Positions 16,069 to 24,841 of a stretch of 64,000 nucleotides of DNA are shown here, one piece after another. The DNA comes from Burkholderiales bacterium (GTDB lineage: Bacteria > Pseudomonadota > Gammaproteobacteria > Burkholderiales > Casimicrobiaceae): positions 248,001-312,000 of the forward strand of contig JABTUF010000004.1 in the NCBI GenBank assembly GCA_015075645.1, read 5' to 3'. The position numbers and the translations under genes were made by a program. The first letter of the stretch is position 1; every line of letters starts with the position of its first letter. The notes below the pieces were generated by a model. The model did no database searches, had not been told where the DNA came from, and saw only the letters and a program-made list of their open reading frames with translations.

Positions 16069-18846
16069 TCAGGGTTGCGTCGCGTCGCGCCCGTCGGCGG
16101 CGTCGAGTTCGCTCTGCCAGCGCGCTGCCGCGGCGGCGTCGCCTCGAACGCGGCAGTGCGCTACCAGTTCCGCCACGAAACCCCGCAGGAGCGGCACGCT
16201 GCCGATCGCTCGCGCTTCGCGCACCGCGTCCTCGAGCAGCGCCACCGCGCGAGCGGACTCGCCGCGGCGCCGCGCCACGTCCGCGAGCGTGGAGAGCGTC
16301 AGCGCGTGGCCCCGACGGTGGCCCACCTGTCCGGTCATGCGCAGCGCTTCCTCCGCGTGGACCTGTGCGGTCTCGAGGTCTCCCTGTTCGATCGCGCAAC
16401 GGGCGAGCCAGTACGCGCAGTTCGCCACCTTGAGCGGGGCGTTGCCGCGAAAGCGTTCGATCGCCGTCGAAAGGTGCGCCTTCGCATCGTCGAACCGGCC
16501 GAGCGCCGTGCAGGTCGCGCCGATCTCGAGCAGCAGCGCGGCGTCCGCGGCCTCGTCGAGCTGTCCGCGCAACCGCGCGCGCGCCTCCTCGGCGATCGCG
16601 AGCGCGGCGTCGTAGCGGCCGCCTTCGAACGCCGCCACGGTGCGCTTGATCGCGAGCTCCGCTTCGAGGGCCGGGTCGCCGATGCCGGTGACGAGCGACG
16701 CCATGGCCTCGATCGCGCGCGCCCGGCCAGCCTCGTCTCCGAGGTTGCGGAACAGGTCGACGCAGGCGGCATGGATGCGAAACGCCGCCGCGCCACCGGC
16801 GCCGTCCGCGAGCGCGGCATCGTAGTGGGCGATGGCTTCGCGCAACGCGTGGACCCGCGCGGCCGCTTCGGCCGCCCGCGTCCTGGCGCCGACCGCCTCA
16901 TGGGCCCGGCCTCCGTCCTCGAGGTGCCGGGCGATCCGCGCCGGCGGCCCGTCGGCGAGCGCGAGCGCGGCGGCGAGCCGTCGATGCATGAGGCGCGTTC
17001 GCTCCGCCGACATCGCATCGGCGAGCGAACGCCTGATCAACTCGTGCGCGAACCGATAGCCCTTGGCATCGGGCAGGACGAACTGGGCGCTCGTCGCGGC
17101 GTCGAGCGCTTCGACGACGGCCCACTCGTCCACCGCGATAGTGGTCGCGATCATGGCGACGTCGAAGCTGTCGCCCGCGAGACTGGCCGCCTCGAGCACC
17201 CGGCGCACCGGCTGGCCGAGCCGGTCGACCCGTCGCAGCACCGCCTCGCGCACGTTGGGCGAGATCGGAAGCTCGCGATAATCCTCGGTGTCGTCGTCGT
17301 AGGGCGTCGACCACGTGCCGCCGTCGCGCCAGAGCACGCCCGCACCGAAGAGGTCGCGCAACGTTTCCATGATGAACAACGGATTGCCGGCCGTCGCCGC
17401 GTGCAGACGCCGCGAGAAAACCGCTGCGCCGGTGCTGCCGGACAGAGCGCGCACCAGTTCGAGCACGTCGGGCGCGGTCAGCGGCTCGAGCGCGATCCGC
17501 TGGAGGAGGCCATCGCGTTCGACCGCCGCCAGTGCGCTCTGCACGGCGGCGTTGGCCGCGAGGTCGGGTTGCCGTGCCGCGGCGAAGAGCCGGGTTCGCT
17601 GCGCTCGCCGCACCACGTGCGCGAGGAGCTCGGCGCTGGCGCCGTCGAACCATTGCAGGTCGTCGAACACCAGCGAGCCGTCGCCGGCCGCCGTCAGCAG
17701 CGCGGCGGCGAGTCCCTCGAGGAATCGCCCCTTCGCCTCGGCCAACGGAAGCTCCGCGTTGGTTCCGTCGCCGGAGAGCGCCGGCACGAGTCGCGCGACT
17801 TCGGATTGCCAGACCGGGTCGAGCAGCTCGAACCAGCGCGTGTCGTCGCGATACGCCGACCAGATCGCCTCGGCCACCGGGTAGTACGGCGTGTCGCGCG
17901 AGATCTCCCGCCCCTCGAGCACGATCGTCCGGCCGTGCGATCGGGCGAACTCGACGACGAGCCGGCTCTTGCCGAGTCCGGGATCTCCGGTCACCAGTGC
18001 AAGACCTCGTCGAACCGCGGCGAGCGTGGACCAGGCAGCGTCGCGACCCACCAGCGGCGGCGCGAGCGTCGGCGTCGCGTCGTCGGCGTCGGGCGGCACG
18101 GGCGTTGCCGCGGGCGTCTCGAGGCGACGAGCCCACGCGATCGTCTCGTCGCCGGGAGCGACACCGAGTTCGCGCGCGAGCAGGTCGCGGCAGCGCTCGA
18201 ACTGCGCGAGGGCCGCGCGGCGATCGCCGGCCCGATAGAGGAGTCGCATCAGCGTCCGATGGCGCGCCTCGTCGAGCGGATCGTCGTCGAGGAGCGCGCG
18301 CGCGAGGTCCAAGGCGCCGGCGATGTCGCCGTCGCGCTCGCGCGCCGCGGCTTCGCGTGCGAGCGAAGCCCGCCACAGCCTCGCGACTTCATCGCGCTCG
18401 GCGGCGAGCCACTCGGCGAAGCCCGCGGCGCCCTTCAGGTCGACATCGGCGAGCAGCGGACCACGATGGATCGCGAGGACGTCCGCGTCCCGATGGTCCG
18501 CCGCGGCGCGTCGCAGCCGGTCGACGTCGATGTCGGCGCCCGGGCGGAGCGCGAGTTCGTCTCCGCGCGTCTCGATCCAGTCGCCGAGGGCCGTGGCGTG
18601 GATCCGGTGCAGTTCCTGACGAAGATTGCGCCGGGCGTCGACGTCGTCGCGGTCGGACCACAAGAGCGCGCCCGCGCGAGGCCGCGAGACCGGTCCGTGA
18701 ACCGCGAGGTAGGCGACGAGCGCGAGCGCCTTGCGGGTGGGAAGCTCGATCGGCTGGCCGACGCGGATCCTCGGCGGCCCGAGGAGGTCGAGCGCCAGCG
18801 TGTCCGCCGACCGGTGCTGCGTCTCGTCGCCTGGCGCCCTGGACAT
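16069..18846 (-). CDS. SARP-like transcriptional regulator with AAA ATPase and TPR region
   Basis: 925 residues. The N-terminus holds an OmpR-like winged helix (ALDLLGPPRIRVG, RKALALVAYLA, RPRAGALLWSDRDDVDARRNLRQELHRI) and then a bacterial transcriptional activator domain (DLARALLDDDPLDEARHRTLMRLL, ALAQFERCRDLLARELG). A P-loop ATPase follows (GDPGLGKS, Walker B SLVFDDLQWFD), and the last third is TPR-rich. This is the layout of large SARP/AfsR-type regulators, best known in actinobacteria. I chose ATG 18846 (GGGG five nt upstream); ATG 18894 is possible but has GGAGG with no spacing. An 11-bp-period heptad array lies 160-200 bp upstream, facing the exported-protein operon. The trigger is unknown. 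Confidence 0.85.
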   Translation of the reverse strand: MSRAPGDETQHRSADTLALDLLGPPRIRVGQPIELPTRKALALVAYLAVHGPVSRPRAGALLWSDRDDVDARRNLRQELHRIHATALGDWIETRGDELALRPGADIDVDRLRRAAADHRDADVLAIHRGPLLADVDLKGAAGFAEWLAAERDEVARLWRASLAREAAARERDGDIAGALDLARALLDDDPLDEARHRTLMRLLYRAGDRRAALAQFERCRDLLARELGVAPGDETIAWARRLETPAATPVPPDADDATPTLAPPLVGRDAAWSTLAAVRRGLALVTGDPGLGKSRLVVEFARSHGRTIVLEGREISRDTPYYPVAEAIWSAYRDDTRWFELLDPVWQSEVARLVPALSGDGTNAELPLAEAKGRFLEGLAAALLTAAGDGSLVFDDLQWFDGASAELLAHVVRRAQRTRLFAAARQPDLAANAAVQSALAAVERDGLLQRIALEPLTAPDVLELVRALSGSTGAAVFSRRLHAATAGNPLFIMETLRDLFGAGVLWRDGGTWSTPYDDDTEDYRELPISPNVREAVLRRVDRLGQPVRRVLEAASLAGDSFDVAMIATTIAVDEWAVVEALDAATSAQFVLPDAKGYRFAHELIRRSLADAMSAERTRLMHRRLAAALALADGPPARIARHLEDGGRAHEAVGARTRAAEAAARVHALREAIAHYDAALADGAGGAAAFRIHAACVDLFRNLGDEAGRARAIEAMASLVTGIGDPALEAELAIKRTVAAFEGGRYDAALAIAEEARARLRGQLDEAADAALLLEIGATCTALGRFDDAKAHLSTAIERFRGNAPLKVANCAYWLARCAIEQGDLETAQVHAEEALRMTGQVGHRRGHALTLSTLADVARRRGESARAVALLEDAVREARAIGSVPLLRGFVAELVAHCRVRGDAAAAARWQSELDAADGRDATQP

Positions 18847-19216
18847 GCGATCCCCGCGCGTCGGCCGCGTCCCCGGCACGCTCGAAACAGCCATCCTCCG
18901 CCCGCGACTGCGTGAAAAACCTTGCGGTCAATCAAGAAGTCGTCAGGCAGGACCTCCGCGTTCGTCCCGCCACCGTGTGCGCATCGCACGTCCCGGCCGA
19001 ACCGCTGTAACGCCCGACGCTCCGCGCCGTGACGCCGGGATAACGCCGCGCGGCCTATCGTCTCTTGCAGGCGCCGGGATCGCCGGGGCCGCAGGGATTG
19101 GCCACGACCATGCCGCCGCGATCGCTCGATGATCACGCTCCGCCGGGTGGAGCGCGCGCGCCGTCCGCCTGCTGCCTGACCCGGCCGCCACTCCCTGTCC
19201 GCGCAGGGGACCCTCG
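18847..19216. other. divergent intergenic region between SARP-like gene and exported-protein operon
   Basis: About 370 bp with no convincing gene on either strand. It contains the heptad array at 19008-19047 and the adjoining -10-like TATCGT. A weak dyad TTGCG-GTCA-ATCAA at 18922-18935 resembles an FNR-type site at 8 of 10 positions but is too weak to call. The rest is unremarkable GC-rich sequence. Confidence 0.6.
19008..19061 (+). promoter_or_regulatory. SARP-type heptad array and -10 element
   Basis: Heptads TAACGCC (19008), GCTCCGC (19019, degenerate), TGACGCC (19030) and TAACGCC (19041) start exactly 11 bp apart, each followed by a 4-bp spacer. The last repeat ends at 19047; after exactly 8 bp comes TATCGT (19056-19061). 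SARP activators are known to bind direct heptads spaced 11 or 22 bp whose last copy is 8 bp from the -10 box, so this reads as an activator-dependent promoter for the plus-strand genes starting at 19217. The likely activator is the SARP-like protein encoded next door. Confidence 0.72.
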
Positions 19217-19450
19217 ATGACGAACGACTGCAAAGCTCCGCTCGATGCGCGCGATGCCAACGCGATGCCAACGTCGGACTGCAAAGCGGACGGGCCGCTT
19301 CGCATCGAACTCGCGCGAAGTGGCGGCCGTTGGCAGGCGGTGATCGTGCGCGAGCATCACGCGCCCGAGGTGACCACGCTGCACCAGTTGATCCGCTGGC
19401 TGGCCGCCCTGTCGGCCGGCTCCGAACGACCGCCGGGCGGGCTGCGGTGA
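19217..19450 (+). CDS. small hypothetical protein
   Basis: 77 residues, with a GGGGA-like ribosome site upstream. There is no signal peptide and no recognised domain; the C-terminal half (LRIELARSGGRWQAVIVREHHAPEV, then a Leu/Trp-rich helix) could form a small alpha/beta fold. It is the first frame after the heptad-array promoter and lies 38 bp upstream of the next gene on the same strand, which is the main reason to accept it. Function unknown. Confidence 0.5.
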   Translation: MTNDCKAPLDARDANAMPTSDCKADGPLRIELARSGGRWQAVIVREHHAPEVTTLHQLIRWLAALSAGSERPPGGLR

Positions 19451-19488
19451 GCCGCGCGCCGCACGGGCCCGAGCCGAGGAGGCCGACG

Positions 19489-20052
19489 ATGACCACGATG
19501 CGCACCCTGCACCGATCCATCAGGCCACTGCCGGCAGTCCGGCTCATGTGCTTCGTCTTCGCATTGACCGTGCCCGCCGCGTTCGCCGCAGAGACCGCCA
19601 AGACCGCGATCGGCCGGGCCGGCCCGGTCGCCGCGACATGGCGGGCCGATGCGCGACTGACCCACGTGTCCACGCTGCGCGGACAGGCCGACGGCCGCGC
19701 GGTGCAGTGGCTGTGCACCTACTACTCGCCGGCGGCGAAGAAGAGCGCGATCGTCACCGTGCGCGCCGGCGGCAAGGTCGAGATCGATGCAGACGTGCGC
19801 AACACCTCGGTCGATGCGCTCGGCGCCGATTTCGTCGACAGCGACCAGGCCGTGGCCGCAGCGGCCAAGGCAGGGTTGACGTTCGCGAAGGACGCCAGGG
19901 ATCTGGGGCTCGGCCTCGTCGTCGGCAACCAGGCGACGGGCAAGCCGCAGGCGTTCTGGTCGGTCATGGTCAGCGACGACAAGGGCATGGCATCGGTGAC
20001 GCTCGCCGCCCGCGACGCCGCGTTCGTCAAGCGCGACAACGTCAAGTACTGA
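19489..20052 (+). CDS. exported hypothetical protein
   Basis: 187 residues, with a strong GAGGAGG ribosome site before ATG 19489. The N-terminus has a positively charged start and a hydrophobic core (LMCFVFALTVPAAFAAE), so it is a Sec signal peptide with cleavage near residue 34. The mature part has WLCTYYSPAAKKSAIVTVRAGGKVEIDADVRN and a C-terminal FWSVMVSDDKGMASVTLAARDA, suggestive of a small beta-rich periplasmic domain. No family recognised. It is second in the plus-strand set under the SARP-type promoter. Confidence 0.72.
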   Translation: MTTMRTLHRSIRPLPAVRLMCFVFALTVPAAFAAETAKTAIGRAGPVAATWRADARLTHVSTLRGQADGRAVQWLCTYYSPAAKKSAIVTVRAGGKVEIDADVRNTSVDALGADFVDSDQAVAAAAKAGLTFAKDARDLGLGLVVGNQATGKPQAFWSVMVSDDKGMASVTLAARDAAFVKRDNVKY

Positions 20053-20181
20053 TGGCAAGTCCCGGGACACGCTGCGGCAGCAGGCGCGAGGCGCTGACCG
20101 ATGCGCGATCGCACCGGCGCTGGAACGGTCGCCGAACCATCGCACTCGGCATCCGCTGATCGTTCGAACGAGGCGCCCCCC

Positions 20182-22737
20182 ATGAACAGGAACCGGCAAC
20201 GCCTCTGCATCGCCATCCTTCCGTTGGCGGGGATCTGGTGGTCCGCGATGGCAGCGCTCGCCGCCGACGCTCAGCGCGCGCCGACGGCCGCATCCACCGC
20301 CGGCACGACCCGTCCTGCCCTGCCTCCTGTCGACCGCGACCAGAGGAGCGGATCGGCGGTGGGGAGCACGATCGCCCCCGTTCCGGGCAACCTCGCGCCC
20401 AGCGTGCGTCAGATCCGGCCGGCGACCGTGAACGCCGGGCAGACGCTGGACTTGCTGTTGATCGGCGCCGGTTTCGGGACGCGCACGCAGGTGACCTTCG
20501 GCGCAGGGGTCGAGGTCGTCGACGCGCCGCAGGCCGTGGGCGAAGGCCAGTTGCGCATTCGGGTACGGGTGGCGACCGACGCCGCGCCCGGCCCGCGCAT
20601 GCCGAGGCTCGTCAATGGCGCACTCGCCGGATCCGGACCTGCCTCGCTCACGGTGCTGGCCACGCGTGCAGCACCGGCCGCCCGACAGTCTCGTCCCGCC
20701 GAATACGCCAGCGGGCTCTCCCGCTCGCCGTCGCAAGCCGACGCGGCGACCCGGACCGCGCCGTTCGAGGCCATGCCTCCCCCACCCCGACGCGCCGACC
20801 CGGCTGCTCGGACGGCACCCCTCGCGGGCATGCCGCCTCCGCCACAGCGCGCCGATCCGGCAACGCGGACTCTCCCCCTCGCGGTCACGCCGGACCGATC
20901 CGCCCGGGCGGACTGGCCGGCCCCGCCGGATTCATCGCGCAGGGGCACGCTTCCGCCGCCTTCCAACCTGTCCCGCGCGGGCAGCACGCCGATGCAGCGA
21001 GTTCCTGCCGCGACGGTGAAGCTCGCGTTCGGAAAGATCGTGCCCGATACCAAGAAGCCGGCGTGGGGCGGAACGGAGCGAACCTTCGACAAACTTTCGG
21101 CGAACGCGACGCTGGTCTGGCAGACCGCCAACCCCGAGGCGCACTCGTGGCGCTGGCAGATCTCGGCCCAGCCCTTCCCCGCCGATGCGGCCGTGCAACC
21201 GCCTGCGCTGCTGAACGAAGGCGACGCCGTCTACGATCATTTCAAGCTGGACCTGCTGCCCTACGTCCCGGCTACGGACGCAAGCCCACCGAAGAAGACT
21301 CCGACGAAGAAGCTCCCGAGCAAGGCGCCGGGCAAGGCCGCGTCCCAGTTCGGCCAGCAGGGCGCGGTGCCGGTCGTCGACCCGCAGCAGGCGCCGGTGG
21401 CGCCGATCATCAAGCTCTACATCCGCGTCGTGAGGCTCACGGATGGCAAGCCCGCGGGCGCGCCATCCAACACCGTCATCGCCACCTACGAGCCGCGTGC
21501 CAACGACGAAGCCCTGGAGGCACTGGGCGAGGCTCTGGGAGATGTCCAGAAGGCGAAGGCCATGGCCGATCAGGCCGCGAACATGTTCGCCCTGAAGATC
21601 GTCCACTTCGAGCCGGCGGTGTTTCCCGATCCCAACCGCTGGGGCTGCGTCGAGCTGCTCGAGAATCCCTATCAGCACACCAGCCGACTCGGCACGTTTC
21701 ATCCGCTCCACGGCTATGCCCCCGGCGAGCACTGTCCCAAACCCAAGGACATGCAGAAGGACTGGTTCGACAAGTGGGTGGTGGGCGCGATCGAGGGCTG
21801 GGCTCTCTCATGGAACAAGCTCACCGGGTTCTACAACGGGGCGAAGAGCTGGATCGCGAGCCAGATCGTCGGTCAGATGCCCTGCGAGTGGCTGGGCGAG
21901 AAGCTGGAGGACGAATGCCAGGCCGCGGCCCAGGTGATGGTGGAGGGCGCGCTTTCAGCCGGCATGGCGGCGGCAGGCATGCCCCCCAGCCTGCCCGATC
22001 TGGACGCCTTGAGCGCTCTGGGCAAAGGCAAGATCGCTGAAGCCGCGGTGAACACCAGTTGCGACGCCATCGAGAGCAACGGCGGCGTCTGCACGCCGGA
22101 GATGAAGGCGAAACTCGCGGACTACTACAGGCAGGGTCTCGACGAGTTGCAGAAGCAGATCGAAAAGCAGATGAAGTACGAGGCGCGCGAGCCGGGCTGC
22201 CGCAACGCACCCGACGCCGCCGAACACGCCGGCCTCGACCTCCTTCCCTGTTTCAGCGACTACCCCGGTACCAAGGTGGTACCCGCCAAGGGCGCGGTCT
22301 ACGCACCGCCGACGGTGAAAGTCCGGGTCACGCGCAAGCAACCCCAGCCCGCGCACATCAAGGGCTGCGATCGGGTGTCCGTGGGCATGGACCTCACGAA
22401 CACGTTCCCCGGCGGGTACCTCAGCGGCAAGAACCTGCCCCCGGCCCCGGTCGCCGGCCCGCTCTACATCCCGGCGAGCGAATCGGTGCCGCAACTCGGC
22501 GCGGGCGAGTCGGTAGAACTCCTGCTGGTCCTGTCGAAGATGGCCGTAGTCGAGGTGCCGGGAAACCACTACGGCAAGTTCTACCTTCCGAACTGGCAAG
22601 TGCTCTACCGAGGCGGCAAGGGCACGCTGTGGGCGTCGATGGCGGCAGCGGAGATCGCGACCGGACTGCAGACTCAGAAGGCGGTGTCAGGCCCCTGCTC
22701 GGCCGGAGACAGCGTGGCGTTGCAGATCCCGAAGTAG
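20182..22737 (+). CDS. large exported protein with IPT/TIG-like domain and Pro-rich linker
   Basis: 851 residues. A signal peptide (residues 1-29, cleavage near LAADA) is followed by an IPT/TIG-like segment (about 65-160: SVRQIRPATVNAGQTLDLLLIGAGFGTRTQVTFG). A Pro/Ala/Arg linker then carries three imperfect 17-18-residue repeats (RTAPFEAMPPPPR, RTAPLAGMPPPPQ, RTLPLAVTPDRS). The rest is a large unrecognised region rich in Trp and Cys, including RWGCVELLENPYQHTSRLGTFHPLHGY and several spaced cysteines (CEWLGEKLEDEC, CRNAPDAAEHAGLDLLPC) that could form disulfides in the periplasm or outside. I chose ATG 20182 because the signal peptide begins there. Last gene of the putative SARP-controlled set. 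Function unknown; the TIG fold suggests surface or adhesive use. Confidence 0.8.
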   Translation: MNRNRQRLCIAILPLAGIWWSAMAALAADAQRAPTAASTAGTTRPALPPVDRDQRSGSAVGSTIAPVPGNLAPSVRQIRPATVNAGQTLDLLLIGAGFGTRTQVTFGAGVEVVDAPQAVGEGQLRIRVRVATDAAPGPRMPRLVNGALAGSGPASLTVLATRAAPAARQSRPAEYASGLSRSPSQADAATRTAPFEAMPPPPRRADPAARTAPLAGMPPPPQRADPATRTLPLAVTPDRSARADWPAPPDSSRRGTLPPPSNLSRAGSTPMQRVPAATVKLAFGKIVPDTKKPAWGGTERTFDKLSANATLVWQTANPEAHSWRWQISAQPFPADAAVQPPALLNEGDAVYDHFKLDLLPYVPATDASPPKKTPTKKLPSKAPGKAASQFGQQGAVPVVDPQQAPVAPIIKLYIRVVRLTDGKPAGAPSNTVIATYEPRANDEALEALGEALGDVQKAKAMADQAANMFALKIVHFEPAVFPDPNRWGCVELLENPYQHTSRLGTFHPLHGYAPGEHCPKPKDMQKDWFDKWVVGAIEGWALSWNKLTGFYNGAKSWIASQIVGQMPCEWLGEKLEDECQAAAQVMVEGALSAGMAAAGMPPSLPDLDALSALGKGKIAEAAVNTSCDAIESNGGVCTPEMKAKLADYYRQGLDELQKQIEKQMKYEAREPGCRNAPDAAEHAGLDLLPCFSDYPGTKVVPAKGAVYAPPTVKVRVTRKQPQPAHIKGCDRVSVGMDLTNTFPGGYLSGKNLPPAPVAGPLYIPASESVPQLGAGESVELLLVLSKMAVVEVPGNHYGKFYLPNWQVLYRGGKGTLWASMAAAEIATGLQTQKAVSGPCSAGDSVALQIPK

Positions 22738-22852
22738 CTCCGAGACCGCCGTGCGGGTCGCGGGACGTCCGGGGCCTGCCGCGTCCTGGCGGCGACGTGG
22801 ACAGCGGCGTGCGGGCGTCGTCGCGCGCTCGCCATGCCGCCGCTTCAGTTCC

Positions 22853-24784
22853 TCAGGACTCCACCGCTGCCGCCCGACCCGGCGCCTGCCGCAGCACCAG
22901 CAACAGCGCCACCGCGCCGAGCAGCGCGCCGACCCCGCGCGCCACGAGCGACGGCGACATCAGCCCGACGCCGGCGGCGAGGAACAGTGCGCGGCTGGTC
23001 CACCCGAAGCGCTGGCGCCAGAAGCCCTCGACCGCGAGGCAGAGGCAGGCGACCGACGCGAATGCGGCAACGATCGCGATCGCGACGCGCCAGGATTCCC
23101 CGATGAGCAGCAGTTCGCGACTGTAGATGAACGCGAACGGCACGAAGAACCCGACGATCGCGATCCGGACCGCGGCGAGCCCGATTCCGATCGGATTCGC
23201 GTCCGCGATCGGCGCCGCGGCGAACGCCGCCACCGCCACCGGCGGCGTCATCGCCGACAGGCTCGCGTAATAGACGAGGAACAGGTGCGCGGCCATCATC
23301 GGCACACCGAGCTTCAGGATCGCCGGCGCGATCAGCACCGCGGCGAGAATGTACACGCTCGGTGTCGGCATCCCCATGCCGAGCAGCAGCGTGACCAGCG
23401 CGGCCAGCACGAGCGTCGCGAGCGGGTTGGAACCCGCGACGAGGAAGATGAGGTCGGTGAACTTCGCGCCCAGTCCGGTCATCGACAATCCGCCGACGAC
23501 GAGCCCGGCGGCCGCGCAGGCCGCCACGACCGGCACGACGCGCGTCGTCGTCTCCGCGAGCACCGAGTAGATCATCGCGACGCTCGGGCGCGTGCGCGAC
23601 GACAGCGCGGCGGCGGCGAGGATCGCGAGCGTGCCGAACGCCGCGACGTAGTTCGGCGAGTAGCCCAGCAGCAGCGCGGTGACCAGCGCCACGAGCGGCA
23701 GCAGGAACACGCCGCCGCCGCGCAAGGTGTCGCGCAACTTCGGGATTCCGCTCTCGTCGAGTCCCCGCAGCCCCAGCTTCACCGAGTTGAGGTGCACCTG
23801 GTAGTACACGCAGAAGTAATACAGGGCCGCGGGCACGATCGCGGCGAGGGCGATGTCCACGTAACGGATGCCGGTGAACTCGGCCATGATGAACGCCGCC
23901 GACCCCATGACCGGCGGCAGGATGCTTCCCCCGGTGGAGGCCGCCACCTCGACGCCTCCGGCGAGCGTGCCCGAGTAACCGAGCTTCTTCATCATCGGGA
24001 TCGTGATCGAGCCGGTGGCCACCACGTCCGCGGTCGGACTGCCGGAGATCGTGCCGTACAGCCCCGACGAGACGACCGCGATCTTCGCCGGCCCGCCCGG
24101 ACGACGCCCGGTCAGCGCCGCAGCCGCATCGAAGAAGAAATCGCCGCCTCCGGCCCGCGACAGGAACGTGCCGAACATGCCGAACAGGAACACGTAGGTG
24201 AGCGCGACGCGCACCGGCACGCCGTAGATGCCGTCGGTCGTGAACACCAGGATGTCGAGGAAATGCCGGTAGTCGATCGGACCGTGGCCGAGCACGCCGG
24301 GGAGCCGGTCGCCCCACAGGTTGTAGGCGAGGAAGACGAGCACGATCACCGTCAGCCCCGGGCCCACGGTGCGCCGCGTGGCCTCCAGCGTGAGCAGCAG
24401 GAGCACGCTGCCCGAGACGACGTCGGCGGTGGTCAGCGGATCGAGCAGCGTGATGCGGGTGATGATGCGCTCGTTGTGCAGCCAGAAGTACGCGCTGCTC
24501 GCCAGCGCGGCGCCGGCGAAGAGCAGGTCGAACCAGGGCACGCGGTCCTTCGAGGACTCCGTGGTCGCGCCGACGTACAGGAAGACGAGCGCGAGCATCA
24601 GCCCGAGGAAGACGATGGTCATCGCGAACACGTCGACGATCTCGATCGTCGTCGTGTAGACGATGCCGAGCGCGACCAGCGCCGAGTACGGCTTCGCGAT
24701 GCGACCCACCCAGCCCTCCGGCGTGCGGCGGGAGCCGGTGCCGAGGAACGCGGAGAGCGCGGGCATGGGGGTCGCGGGGGTCAC
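22853..24784 (-). CDS. TRAP transporter fused permease (TAXI type)
   Basis: 643 residues, highly hydrophobic with many transmembrane helices, the length of fused small-plus-large TRAP permeases (DctQM fusions) that work with TAXI binding proteins. Typical large-subunit motifs are present: FGMFGTFLSRAGGGDFFFDAA, GSPTADVVATGSITIPMMKKLGYS, GGVEVAASTGGSILPPVMGSAAFIMAE and VLAALVTLLLGMGMPTPSVYILAAVL. It should drive ion-coupled uptake of an organic acid. The start is a GTG at 24784; an ATG six codons later lacks a ribosome site. It follows the binding-protein gene by 57 bp and ends the UbiX-UbiD-CoA-transferase operon. Confidence 0.92.
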   Translation of the reverse strand: MTPATPMPALSAFLGTGSRRTPEGWVGRIAKPYSALVALGIVYTTTIEIVDVFAMTIVFLGLMLALVFLYVGATTESSKDRVPWFDLLFAGAALASSAYFWLHNERIITRITLLDPLTTADVVSGSVLLLLTLEATRRTVGPGLTVIVLVFLAYNLWGDRLPGVLGHGPIDYRHFLDILVFTTDGIYGVPVRVALTYVFLFGMFGTFLSRAGGGDFFFDAAAALTGRRPGGPAKIAVVSSGLYGTISGSPTADVVATGSITIPMMKKLGYSGTLAGGVEVAASTGGSILPPVMGSAAFIMAEFTGIRYVDIALAAIVPAALYYFCVYYQVHLNSVKLGLRGLDESGIPKLRDTLRGGGVFLLPLVALVTALLLGYSPNYVAAFGTLAILAAAALSSRTRPSVAMIYSVLAETTTRVVPVVAACAAAGLVVGGLSMTGLGAKFTDLIFLVAGSNPLATLVLAALVTLLLGMGMPTPSVYILAAVLIAPAILKLGVPMMAAHLFLVYYASLSAMTPPVAVAAFAAAPIADANPIGIGLAAVRIAIVGFFVPFAFIYSRELLLIGESWRVAIAIVAAFASVACLCLAVEGFWRQRFGWTSRALFLAAGVGLMSPSLVARGVGALLGAVALLLVLRQAPGRAAAVES

Positions 24785-24841
24785 GCAGCGCCGCCCGACC
24801 CTCGCGGCCTCGAAGGGCCGGGACCGGGCGGCGCGTTCGTC

